Shown: one piece after another, positions 23,382 through 32,532 of the stretch
Position numbering within the stretch: position 1 is the stretch's first letter
Layout: every line of letters starts with the position of its first letter
Source: Pyrenophora tritici-repentis
Taxonomy: Eukaryota; Ascomycota; Dothideomycetes; Pleosporales; Pleosporaceae
Assembly (NCBI RefSeq): GCF_003171515.1
Contig: NC_089392.1
Location: 2,294,001-2,358,000 of the forward strand
Length of the DNA: 64,000 bases
Reading direction: 5' to 3'
Made by a program: the position numbers and the translations under genes
The notes under the pieces: generated by a model
The model's database searches: none
Told to the model about the DNA's origin: nothing
The model's input: the letters and a program-made list of their open reading frames with translations, nothing else

Positions 23382-24387
23382 GTGAAAAAAAAAGTGTGCG
23401 GCGGTGTTTGGCTGGAGGTTTGGCCGATTTCTTTTTCTTTTTTACAGGGCAAGCTTTTGCCCCTTTTCCCTCTACTCCTTTCATGCCTCGGTTTTCTTGT
23501 TGCTTCTTTCAGGATACCACTGTTGTTTCTTCCTCCCTTCCTATTCGTAAGGGGTTCTCTTCTCTTCTTTTTTTCTCTACTTACACGCATTCTCGCACCA
23601 CACAGACGCCGCAGTAGCAAGCAACATGGCAAACGCGCACCGCCTTGCATTTACTCTCATCTTACTCCTTTTACCGCGTATACCAACACTACATCAACTT
23701 ATTTCTCAGCAACTTCACTTAACGACCGTAACGACTGCGTGGCATTTTGGGCTGTTTATCTTGCGTCTACTGGATAGGATTATAATTTAAAATAGAGCAA
23801 GTAGGGGGTTTAGACGCAGATATGAGCTTGGATTAGGAAGGAGAGAGGTGTTTTTTTTCTTCTCGTTTTTTCCTCTGGGCCTGGAGGGGTTATTCAATTG
23901 GTCTTTTTGGATGTAGGGAGAGATGGGGAGAGAGCTTAGGGGATCATGTGGGGGATGTCATTTACTGAGAGAATTTGAGTGAGGATATAAGGATGTGGGG
24001 TTGTATATACACGTACCTGTCTTGTAATTGACGCATATACCACTTTTCACTTTCTTGTCTTTTGCAACCCAAACGTGCACACAAAAGGGATTATATGTTT
24101 ATACGTCACGTTAGATTATTGCACTTGAAGAAGAGAACGGGACAAGGGATGCAGAAGCAAGACTGTTTCCTACTTCATCTCACTTCCCTATACATATCGA
24201 CCAGGGCGAGAAATACATCTGAGCTATGCATATACGCAAAACAATCGTCAAAGATGACTTATTCACATGAAAGAAAAAGACATCAACACCCAGGCCAACA
24301 AAGAACATAATAATGCATCCATTCCCTATATGATGTAGCCGGTAACATACCGTCACAAATATGCACACAGAACACATATAAGATAGG
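23382..24387. other. 3' flank of the 1174-aa gene up to the copia element
   Basis: About 1 kb of T-rich sequence, then a purine-rich stretch. No supported gene. It ends at the target-site duplication of the retrotransposon. Confidence 0.4.
24383..24387. repeat. target-site duplication, left copy (ATAGG)
   Basis: Five bases directly before the left LTR, matching 30482-30486 exactly. Confidence 0.9.
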
Positions 24388-24579
24388 TGTTGGTTGGCTT
24401 TGCACTAAGTGCGTAAAGGGAAATAACGATAACTAGGAATGCATTCTGTTCGGTGGTTCTAATTGATATCTACGAACATAGGTGCTACGAAGGTATACCT
24501 AAGCTCTTGCGCAAGGTGGGCCGAAGTCGGGCCGAAGTGTCCAGCAGCCGACGTCTCTACCGATACTCACGATCCGACA
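24388..24579 (-). repeat. 3' LTR of the copia element
   Basis: 192 bp, starting TGTTGG and ending CCGACA (imperfect inverted termini). It matches the other LTR base for base by eye. On the element's strand it contains two direct copies of CTTCGGCCC and the palindrome TTGCGCAA. Confidence 0.95.
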
Positions 24580-24586
24580 CTGGAAG

Positions 24587-24598
24587 TCTTTTCTTTCT
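24587..24598 (-). other. polypurine tract of the copia element
   Basis: On the element's sense strand this reads AGAAAGAAAAGA, seven bases upstream of the 3' LTR, the expected position and composition for the plus-strand DNA primer site. Confidence 0.65.
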
Positions 24599-24644
24599 GG
24601 ATAGCTAGTAACTCTGCTTGTATCGGTAGTGACAGTGTATAGCA

Positions 24645-27600
24645 TTAAACATCAAAGCTTGTTGGCCTCTGCACCCATCCATCTACTCGGACTGTCAGCT
24701 TATTGCCGTCAATAAAGCGTTCAAGAGCGCGGTTTGGCGATGCCTTCGTGAAGGCGTCTGCAGGATTGTCTTCGCCATTGATCCAGCGGATCTCCGTGAT
24801 CTCGCGACGCTCATATGATTGGCGCAGCGCCATAATATCGATCATGAGGCGCTTCTCCTTCGTTGTCCCAAGCTTTACTAGGCACTCGTACAAGGAGTAC
24901 GAGTCTGTACAGATAACCAAGGGAATTGCAGGTAGTCCAAGTCGTTCTGTAACTATCCTTAGCGTGGTTGCAACCGCGATGCCTATGTCAAAGCCGTTGA
25001 CCATGCCGTAGATCTCTGAGGCCAGTACGCTCCGTGTGATGCGCTTGCACTTTGTAGAGCTGTAGTGGATCACGTTGCCTTGTATTGTGAAGGTGTTGGC
25101 GCCAATGGACTCGTTGACGAGCATGAGGACAAAGCCTAGCTGTGAGCTGAGGTCCTTGTTGTTGGCAAAGGAGCCGTCTACAAAGACTATCAACTTAGCC
25201 TCCGTAAGGTTGACAGTGACGTAGCGTAGGCCACGAGTGAGATTCTCCATCTGCCATTTCAGGCGCTTGTTGAGTGCCTTAATGTCCTCGTCTGATGGTT
25301 GCTGCGCTTGAGCAGCTACGGACAGATCAAATGATGCCTCTGGTTGGCATGTTGATGCGATGTACGCTCCGCGGGCGCGTTGCTCGGTGTACTGTTGCGC
25401 GCGGTCGGGTGCCCTAATATCAACAAGCCTGATCCTTCCTCCTTGTCCTTTCTGCCTGAGGATTAAGACTCTGCTGGCGTCCATCGTAAGTGTACATCCA
25501 TTAAAGTCTAACTGCACCTCTGGTGTCAGCATAGCCTTTGGTTTTGATCTAAACTGCGCCTTCTGGATCTTTTTCTCTTCGCGTGATAAGAACGCGGTCG
25601 TTCCGAGCATGAGGGTGTCGTCTGTCTGCATACCGACGATGCCGAAGACGTCTGCGTCGTCGCTGTTCGTGATCAACAGGCATGGGTCGTACGTAGATGT
25701 TGACATATCTAGTTCCTTGCAGTGGTGTCCGTGATATGTTGTCCACCAGTGGACTCCTGCCTCCGCGATCCCATATAGTGGCTTGATCACGTGGAGTATC
25801 GTGCCTTCTGGATATCGATGTACCAGCTCGGTAGGGAGGTGTGCGAGTATCGTCCTCTTCAGTGTTGTCTGAGCCTGTGGGTATGCCTGCGTAATATCAC
25901 GTAGCTCAACGCTCATGCCGCTTTGTACTAGCCCAGGCGCCAGCGACATAATCAGGCGCTGGCTACATCGCTGGATGGTTGGCGACTGCGTTAAGATAGC
26001 CTCCTTGCCATAGTCTTGGTAGCCTTGGATAACCAGACGGGATTTCTCATAAGGCTTAGTTGTCTTTCCCTTGACCTCACGTACTAGGCGTGACTTAAAG
26101 ATCCGGATCTTGCTGTGTAGCCTCTCGTCGTATTGCTCAAACTTGAAGACTCCACGACCTACTAGGTCGCTGATCTCTTGGTCATCAGACGCTTCAAAGG
26201 GGGCGCCTGAGGTTGTGATCACGCCATCGTTCCGTAGCTTGATAGCTAGCTCAAGATCGTCCTGCTCCTTCTTGGTGATGTACGCGTGCGCCTTCCGCTT
26301 GTTCTTTGACCCTGGAGGGCGGCCTCTTCTACGTGGTTGCGCTGCCGGAGGTACTGCTATCGGCTCGTGCGGCTCATTCGGCTCATTCGGCGCGTGTGGC
26401 GCATCAGGGTCGCTCCACAGGTGGTCTGGTCTGTAGTATGGCTTAACGACAGTTGATCTGAATGTCGCTGGACCATTAACCATGTCGACAGTGATGTTGT
26501 GGCCATCTGTACTGGCGATCTTGTACGGGCCATTCCAGCCATCACTCTCTCTCCATACTAAGACTTCGCTCTGGAGTGGGAGCGCGAGCATGTCTGCAGT
26601 GGCTGGTCCATTGCGGGTGTTCAAGGCGTCTGCAACTTGGCGCTCTGCAGTGAGCTTGCGCAGGGCTTTCGTCGCCTTTTGAATAGCCTCGCTGCGTTTG
26701 ACCATTGATGGTGATGGCGGTGACTCTGCAGTCATTCGTGGGTACGCTCCAAAGACTAGTAACGTCGGGACTAGTCCATCAGGGCCAGCAGTATCGTTAA
26801 CAGCCTTCACAGCCATCTGGAGAATCGCGTCGTCGGACATAGTGTCAGTGAGTTCTGCATGGAGTATGTCCCATGCCCGGCGTAGAGGGGCATGGTACCT
26901 CTCAGTTTTGCCGATAGACCAGTGCGCCTCCGTAGGTACTTGCTTGCATGTGACTCCCATGATCTTTGCTTCTGCGCGGAACTCTGCGCTCGCGAAGTTA
27001 GTACCTGCATCATGCGTGATGATGTCGGGTGGTCCCTGGTAGGTGTCGATCCATAGTATCCGCAGTGCTTGCCATGTTTCTTTAGCTGAGATAGCGCTGA
27101 GGAACCTCGCGCCTTGAAACGCTGTTGAGGAATCGACCACATGCAGTACAGGTTTGTTGCTTAGGTACATTACGTCCACCAGGATCTCATAGTTGAAGTG
27201 GTGATCATCCTTAAGAGTGAATTTGAATCGGCGCGGCGCGGAGCTGTGGAGCTGGCAGTGGTGGCAGAACTTAGTGACTTCTTCTAGGGTTCTTTCTTCG
27301 AAGTCGTTATGGCCAGCATCCTTTAAGAGTTTGACTAGTCGCGTAACAGCTGGGTGTCCAAACCGTCGATGGAGCCGTCGCAATTCTGTCTCCGTTAGGA
27401 ACATAGTTGCTCTCTCTCTCTTGTTTAGATGGAACCAAGGATGTCCCCATTTGCGAATCACCGGGATGTGTACGTCATCCTGAACCAGCTCGTCTGTCGT
27501 ATTGTTGAAGTATACCTTTAAGCGGTCCATGTCTGCAAGGCATAGCAAGAACGGCGTAGGCGCCTCGAGCACTTCGAAGTTGATTTTTCCGATCTCCGTA

Positions 27601-29060
27601 GAGACCTGCACGGTGCCAATCGACGCTGTAGCCTCGCCTTTTCCGAATTTAATAGACGCTTTCCCTGCTGTAGATGTGTCTAACTTAACCGTCGGATCTT
27701 CTCTCGTAAGTGCGAGGTATTGCTCCTTGCCGACCGTGGATACGTTTGCAGCGCCTGTATCTGGTAGGATTCCTTGGTACACAGATCGTGTGTAGCGGTC
27801 CTCAAGCAGGAACTGCGATGCTGGTGCTGACGGCGCGTCTCGGCTGTATATGTCGTCGCCCGAGATATGATGCAAGAACGCCTGGTCTGCAAGGCATTGC
27901 TCCTTGAAGAACTGGTGTTCAGAATGTGCTTCCGCGACGTCGTCATCCTCGTCATCCTCGCAGTCTTCCTCCTCTCTCCAGCCTCTCTGATTGTACTGGC
28001 TGGTGTGCTCGATCCCTTCGTATTCTGCAAGATGTACGGAGAAGTCCTCAGGGGGCTGTGCACCTGTAAAGTATAGCGTAGAGAAGAACTGCGCACGGGC
28101 ATCTTTGCGCTCTTTATCTGTGTGGTTGGTAGACCAGCATCCTTCCTTCCGGCAAACAAAGCATTTCTTCCTCCAACGTGGCTTGAATCCTCGTCCGTTG
28201 TCGTCGCGCTGCTCGCCTCCTCGGTATGCTCCTCTGGATCCGCCTCTGAATCCTCCTCCACCTCGAGATCCACCTCGGATCCTTCCATTGCCGTTGTATC
28301 GGCGGTCTAGGTAGTATTGATCTTCTGTGACCAACTGGGCGGTGTGTTGCCGTGCTAGGTGTGTTTCCACTGCGGATCGTAGATCTGAGAAGAGTCCTTC
28401 ACAGATTGTGGCTGGCTTGAACAGTGCCATCTCAAGTTCTGGTACTCCTCGGCAGGCATTGATGACCGTAGTGCGGAGGGCATCCTCACCCTCAAAGTTC
28501 TTGCCAAGGGCACGCTGGCATAGCTGCAGCTTGTCAAGCAGGATCTGCAGAACCTCGTGTAGTCCCTTATCAGGGTTCTCTGCGCGGGTGCGAGCGAAGG
28601 TTGTAGTCGTCCAGTCTGTGTAGTAGTGCTGGTGATGGACGTCATGGTCGAAGTGGTTTTTGATTGCCATGTACGCATCAGCAAAGCTATCATCTCTCTC
28701 TACAACCTGTATGTAGAACGTCTCTGCACGCCCGGTAAGGATACGGGGAAACACTGCGTGAAACTGCTCCTCCTGGATATCTACCTGCCAGCAGATGCTG
28801 AAGAAGATCTTAATCTTATCGTCTAGGAGATCGTACGCATTCCCTGTATACTTGTTGCTATTGTCCCATAGCTTAGAGAACTGCGTGATCGTATTGGCTT
28901 CGAGCCGATCGTTGCGAGACCATCGCGGCGGTAGCGTCTTGTACGGGTCATGTGGTAGGCCAAGGGGTCTGTCAGGTACTCGGTTTGTAGGTTGCTGAGG
29001 GAAAGGTGTCACCTCGCGGTATGCGGTCGCTGGGGTCGTGTCTGTGTCTGCGGGTACCAT
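24645..29060 (-). CDS. copia Gag-Pol polyprotein (1471 aa)
   Basis: One uninterrupted frame. Order by approximate residue: gag-like region (60-250), Gly/Arg-rich segment and zinc knuckle CFVCRKEGC (near 300), aspartic protease LPDTGAANV (near 430), integrase His/Cys finger (HRRFGHP to CHHCQLH, 555-610) and DDE core (ILVDVMYL, THDAGTNFAS near 686, GKTERYH), copia RT (SRLVIQGYQDYGKEA, RDITQAYPQA, PLYGIAEAG) and RNase H (VFVDGSFANN near 1290, ASEIYGM, CTDSYSLYE, NPADAFTK). The RT catalytic box reads MQTDDTLML rather than the usual YVDD; the two Asp are kept. The start overlaps ORF1 by 52 nt in the -1 frame. Confidence 0.95.
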   Translation of the reverse strand: MVPADTDTTPATAYREVTPFPQQPTNRVPDRPLGLPHDPYKTLPPRWSRNDRLEANTITQFSKLWDNSNKYTGNAYDLLDDKIKIFFSICWQVDIQEEQFHAVFPRILTGRAETFYIQVVERDDSFADAYMAIKNHFDHDVHHQHYYTDWTTTTFARTRAENPDKGLHEVLQILLDKLQLCQRALGKNFEGEDALRTTVINACRGVPELEMALFKPATICEGLFSDLRSAVETHLARQHTAQLVTEDQYYLDRRYNGNGRIRGGSRGGGGFRGGSRGAYRGGEQRDDNGRGFKPRWRKKCFVCRKEGCWSTNHTDKERKDARAQFFSTLYFTGAQPPEDFSVHLAEYEGIEHTSQYNQRGWREEEDCEDDEDDDVAEAHSEHQFFKEQCLADQAFLHHISGDDIYSRDAPSAPASQFLLEDRYTRSVYQGILPDTGAANVSTVGKEQYLALTREDPTVKLDTSTAGKASIKFGKGEATASIGTVQVSTEIGKINFEVLEAPTPFLLCLADMDRLKVYFNNTTDELVQDDVHIPVIRKWGHPWFHLNKRERATMFLTETELRRLHRRFGHPAVTRLVKLLKDAGHNDFEERTLEEVTKFCHHCQLHSSAPRRFKFTLKDDHHFNYEILVDVMYLSNKPVLHVVDSSTAFQGARFLSAISAKETWQALRILWIDTYQGPPDIITHDAGTNFASAEFRAEAKIMGVTCKQVPTEAHWSIGKTERYHAPLRRAWDILHAELTDTMSDDAILQMAVKAVNDTAGPDGLVPTLLVFGAYPRMTAESPPSPSMVKRSEAIQKATKALRKLTAERQVADALNTRNGPATADMLALPLQSEVLVWRESDGWNGPYKIASTDGHNITVDMVNGPATFRSTVVKPYYRPDHLWSDPDAPHAPNEPNEPHEPIAVPPAAQPRRRGRPPGSKNKRKAHAYITKKEQDDLELAIKLRNDGVITTSGAPFEASDDQEISDLVGRGVFKFEQYDERLHSKIRIFKSRLVREVKGKTTKPYEKSRLVIQGYQDYGKEAILTQSPTIQRCSQRLIMSLAPGLVQSGMSVELRDITQAYPQAQTTLKRTILAHLPTELVHRYPEGTILHVIKPLYGIAEAGVHWWTTYHGHHCKELDMSTSTYDPCLLITNSDDADVFGIVGMQTDDTLMLGTTAFLSREEKKIQKAQFRSKPKAMLTPEVQLDFNGCTLTMDASRVLILRQKGQGGRIRLVDIRAPDRAQQYTEQRARGAYIASTCQPEASFDLSVAAQAQQPSDEDIKALNKRLKWQMENLTRGLRYVTVNLTEAKLIVFVDGSFANNKDLSSQLGFVLMLVNESIGANTFTIQGNVIHYSSTKCKRITRSVLASEIYGMVNGFDIGIAVATTLRIVTERLGLPAIPLVICTDSYSLYECLVKLGTTKEKRLMIDIMALRQSYERREITEIRWINGEDNPADAFTKASPNRALERFIDGNKLTVRVDGWVQRPTSFDV

Positions 29061-29836
29061 TGTTGTGGTTGCATAGCCTGCTCCGTTTGTCGAGGCTGTG
29101 GTCCTGCATAGGCATTGATCGCGTAGGGCGGTTGTTGTAGCTCTTGATATTGCGGGTGGCTTCGAACGCCTTGTCTCACTCTATACTGCTCGCCCTGTGA
29201 CGGACGTTGTGGCTGCGGCTGTAGCGGTTCCAGTGGCTGCGTCTGTTGCAGTGGCTGCTGCGCTTGTCTATCTATAGGGGCTGCTAGATGTGCGTTCTGC
29301 TGACGCTGGTACGCCTCAGAACGTTCGTCAAACTTCTCGGCCTTGAACTCTGCAGGGTCCCATTCGGGAGCGTTTTCTCCTCCTAGTAAGTTGAAGAGGG
29401 AATCAGCTACTCTAGCCCGAAATTTGCCTGTATAGACTCCCCTATACCGGAGCACAGTCTTCAGAGATCTTAGCGTAGTGCGCTCAACCTTCTGGAATAG
29501 CTCTCGTGTCCATCCTTCAAAGTCCCATTGGTAGTCGAAGTATAGTCTCTCATCCCATTCCATTCCTACATGGTAGTCGTGGATAGCCTTCGCGACCCAG
29601 GTTGTTGCGTGCGTCTCGTCTGCATCCTCTGGTGCGGGTACACCCCAGAGAGATGGGTTGATATAGTCAAACGTGACTGTGTATGGACAGTGTCGCATAA
29701 GGTGTTCAGCAGTAAACTTCGCTCCTGGGGATATAGTTTCTGCGCGCTTGCTTGTATTGCGTTCGGATGGATAGTTGAGTAGTTGCTCTTGAACATCAGC
29801 GTCTGTATCGCCAGAGTTGCTCTGGCTGCCTGCCAT
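29009..29836 (-). CDS. copia ORF1, Q/P-rich protein of unknown role
   Basis: 275 aa, ATG at 29836. Residues 1-170 look folded (WVAKAIHDYHVGMEWDERLY, WTRELFQKVERTTLRSLKTV). Residues 175-275 are rich in Gln and Pro. It has no zinc knuckle or protease, and the gag-like region with the zinc knuckle is in the next ORF, so this is an extra product ahead of the canonical Gag. It overlaps Gag-Pol by 52 nt, which lies in the -1 frame. No classical X XXY YYZ slippery heptamer is evident in the overlap, so reinitiation at the overlapping ATG (29060) is as likely as frameshifting. Confidence 0.8.
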   Translation of the reverse strand: MAGSQSNSGDTDADVQEQLLNYPSERNTSKRAETISPGAKFTAEHLMRHCPYTVTFDYINPSLWGVPAPEDADETHATTWVAKAIHDYHVGMEWDERLYFDYQWDFEGWTRELFQKVERTTLRSLKTVLRYRGVYTGKFRARVADSLFNLLGGENAPEWDPAEFKAEKFDERSEAYQRQQNAHLAAPIDRQAQQPLQQTQPLEPLQPQPQRPSQGEQYRVRQGVRSHPQYQELQQPPYAINAYAGPQPRQTEQAMQPQQWYPQTQTRPQRPHTAR

Positions 29837-30289
29837 CGTGCCGGTGTATATTGACGCGTTGCCTTGTCTTGTCTAGCTGGTTGGTCGGTTCCAGCGCTTG
29901 TGGTTGTACGTGATAGGATCGTCCGGGACGCTCGTACGGAATCGCTACGCGTTGCTGACGCACTATAGTCGTCCCGAGACTTCTCGCGTCGGGATATCAA
30001 TAGTCTGTCGCTCTGCGCTGCTGACGTGCTGTAGTCGTCCCAAGACTTCTCGCGTCGGGATTTCAACAGTGTGTCTTTGTGCGTTGCTGACGCGCTGTAA
30101 TCGAGCTTCGGCCTGGATTAGCAGCTTAGAGGGAGGTTTTGATCGCTATGCGTTATCTCTGCCTCGCTCTGTTCTTAGCACAGAATCTTCTCTCAGGAGT
30201 ATAACGTCGTGCGTTAGGGAGGCTGTCAAAGATGCGGTCTGTCTCTTCTTCCTTGCTGTCTGTGATCGCCTCAAGCAATCACTGATCAG
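29837..30289 (-). other. 5' untranslated leader of the copia element
   Basis: 453 nt between the 5' LTR and ORF1. It carries the 66-bp repeats. I could not identify a primer-binding site with confidence: the bases after the LTR on the sense strand read CTGATCAGTGATTGCTTGAG and do not match a tRNA 3' end I recognise. Confidence 0.6.
29951..30110 (-). repeat. 66-bp tandem repeat, about 2.4 copies, hairpin-forming
   Basis: Units start at 29951, 30017 and 30083 (period exactly 66). Copies 1 and 2 each contain an inverted repeat with an 11-nt loop; copy 3 ends before it. On the sense RNA copy 1 pairs UCCCGA with UCGGGA. Copy 2 pairs UCCCGA with UUGGGA, replacing a G-C by a G-U pair. Confidence 0.85.
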
Positions 30290-30481
30290 TGTTGGTTGGC
30301 TTTGCACTAAGTGCGTAAAGGGAAATAACGATAACTAGGAATGCATTCTGTTCGGTGGTTCTAATTGATATCTACGAACATAGGTGCTACGAAGGTATAC
30401 CTAAGCTCTTGCGCAAGGTGGGCCGAAGTCGGGCCGAAGTGTCCAGCAGCCGACGTCTCTACCGATACTCACGATCCGACA
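30290..30481 (-). repeat. 5' LTR of the copia element
   Basis: 192 bp, matches the 24388-24579 copy throughout by eye. It would carry the promoter (U3) and transcription start of the element. Confidence 0.95.
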
Positions 30482-30486
30482 ATAGG
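30482..30486. repeat. target-site duplication, right copy (ATAGG)
   Basis: Five bases directly after the right LTR, equal to 24383-24387. Confidence 0.9.
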
Positions 30487-30526
30487 TAAAGTGAACCTCT
30501 ATCCCATCCACTCCACTCCACCACAC

Positions 30527-32532
30527 TTACAACCCCCTCTTCTCATCCCTCACACTAGCCGTATCCACATTCTCCACATCACCAGCCTCGCCACCACCCA
30601 CATACGTGCTCTCCTTGAGGTTATTCATCGCATCCTCCATCTTATCCGCCTTGCGGAAAGTCAGGTAGAAGCCGATGCCGCCGAACATGGCCACCACAGC
30701 CACGGATCCATAGTTCCAGACGAGCAGCGGATCCTCTGATAGACTGACAAACGCCTGTCCGAGGGCTGCAGAAACGGCCGACGTGGATAGCGCAACAGCT
30801 TGAATGGTGGATTTCATGTTGTTGGGGGCTTTGGTGTATGCGTATTCTAGTTTCGTGATGGACGCCATGATCTCTGACATACCGATGAGTCCGTAGGGGA
30901 AGACCTGGACCCAGACGGAGATGTCGGCGCTGCAGTCTTTACGGGTTTTGCTCAGGCGGTTGATGTCGGAGCCGCAGGCGGACATGCTGTAGATGTAGTA
31001 CTGGATGACGCAAGCGGACACCATGGCGAGCGAGGAGAGGGCGAAACCGGCAGTGATTTTCTTGATGGGGGAGAGTACGATTCCTGCTTTTCGCAGGCCG
31101 GGGTAGACGAGGAAGTCCATGATGGGGATTAAGATGACGATGAAGATGGGGTTCAGCTTGGAGACGATGTCGTTGGGGGTTTTGCCGAGGTTCATCGTGT
31201 TGGCTTGGGAGACGAGGTTGTTTGTCATCTGGAGAGTGTGTTAGCGGGTTGTACGTATATTGGGATGGATGTGAAGACTAAGTGGGAGTGGGCTTACCTG
31301 GTTGTATGCGAGCCAGTAGAGGGGGTACCATAAGAATACTTTGCAGGCGAGCAGGCCGCGCTTTACCTCGTCGACCCAGGCGTCGTCAAAGGTCATCCAC
31401 TCGGGCACAGACTTGCCGCTGGCGCGGATGGCGCTGGGCTTGATGCGGTCCCAGAAACCATCGTCTTTGAACGTGTTCTTGCGGGGAGACGACTTGATAC
31501 CCAGACCAATCAGCTTGAAGGCTTTGCCCATGACAGAACCTGTGGGCGGGGAGAGCTTGTAGTGCTTCTTCATGGTAATGAGAATGATGGGGCAGAGGAG
31601 GTAGCAGATAGTGGGGAGGGTGTAAGAGAGCCAGAAACCTGAGAGTGGTTATTAGCATACAATTCTTGATAGAGTCGCTGAGAGTAACATACCGACGAAA
31701 TGTTCGCTGTAGACCATTGCAATGGAACCGCAAATGGAACCGCAGTTGATGAGGAAGTAAAAGTAGATGTAGATCCTGGCCGTTGTGGTGGCGGGGTCAA
31801 CAATCTCCTTCTTTCCATTCTTCTTCACGCGTACGTAGGCCTTTTGGTCCTTGTATTGCTCGGCAATCAAGGGCGAGATATTACTTTTGAAGCCACCAGT
31901 ACCGAGACCCATGACGACCAGGCCGACAGCGAAGACACCGATAGCAACATTTGGCTTAACAATAACAGCGGGGATCGCAGACATGATGAGAATGATATGA
32001 CCAATGACAGCAATGAGGTTGGAGTACTGGATCGTGTTGTAACGGCCCCAGTACTCGTCAGCAAGCCAGGCGCCACCGAGAGGAGTAATGTACGACCAGA
32101 ACTGGTTAAACATGGTCAAGCCGGTAGATGCGCGCTGGCCCATGTCGAGAGCACCGGATCCGGGCTTCTTGAGGAATCCAGCGCCGGTCTTGGAGCCGGG
32201 AGGGAGAGGCTTCTGGATGAAGTCTGGGGAATGGTCAGCATCAGAAGCTGTAGAAATTTCGAAGACCACTCACTGACGAAGACAGCACTGGTTCCATAGT
32301 AACTGAAGCGCTCAACAAACTCAACAGCAGCAACAGTCCACGCCTGCCACGGAATGCGGCCCGCGACCCTGGGGAGAGTTGCCCATTCCTCCTCGGTAGG
32401 GAATGGTCCTAGAAGGTTGGCATTCTCGTCGTTGAAGGAATCGGTGGAGCTGGCGTCAAGCGCAATAGGTTCACCAGCAGTGGCTCCCTTTGTGATCTCG
32501 AGAGATGCCTTGACATTGGTAGTAGCCGCCAT
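30527..32532 (-). CDS. PTR2: PTR2-type proton-coupled peptide transporter (POT family)
   Basis: Plasma-membrane di/tripeptide importer by family. Four exons (complement): 32274-32532, 31693-32223, 31298-31638 and 30527-31228, phases closing to 610 aa. Family marks: VEFVERFSYYGTSAVFVNFI across the first junction, LGGAWLADEYWGRYNTI, GLGTGGFKSNISPLIAEQYK, and C-terminal transmembrane blocks. The ATG at 32532 was chosen for its context (ACCATGG); an in-frame upstream ATG would add 28 poorly placed residues. The copia element lies 40 bp past the stop codon, probably inside the native 3' UTR, so transcript ends may now lie in the LTR. Assignment is secure; peptide specificity is inferred. Confidence 0.94.

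Larger units (their letters stand above)
24388..30481 (-). mobile_element. complete Ty1/copia LTR retrotransposon (6094 bp)
   Basis: Bounded by two 192-bp LTRs (24388-24579 and 30290-30481) that I read as identical, and flanked by a 5-bp target duplication ATAGG (24383-24387 and 30482-30486). LTRs begin TG and end CA. The element is transcribed on the minus strand: 5' LTR at 30290-30481, a 450-nt leader with 66-bp tandem repeats, ORF1 (275 aa), then a 1471-aa Gag-Pol in the order gag, zinc knuckle, protease, integrase, reverse transcriptase, RNase H. Integrase before RT marks the copia superfamily. Nothing is visibly disrupted, so it looks young and possibly autonomous. It inserted about 40 bp past the stop codon of the PTR2 gene. 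Confidence 0.97.

Noticed and set aside
24700..28998. Many plus-strand ORFs across the copia element
   Set aside because: Antisense shadows of the Gag-Pol frame.
30270..30289. Primer-binding site of the copia element
   Set aside because: The bases after the 5' LTR did not match a tRNA 3' end or internal tRNA segment that I could recognise, so I do not annotate one.
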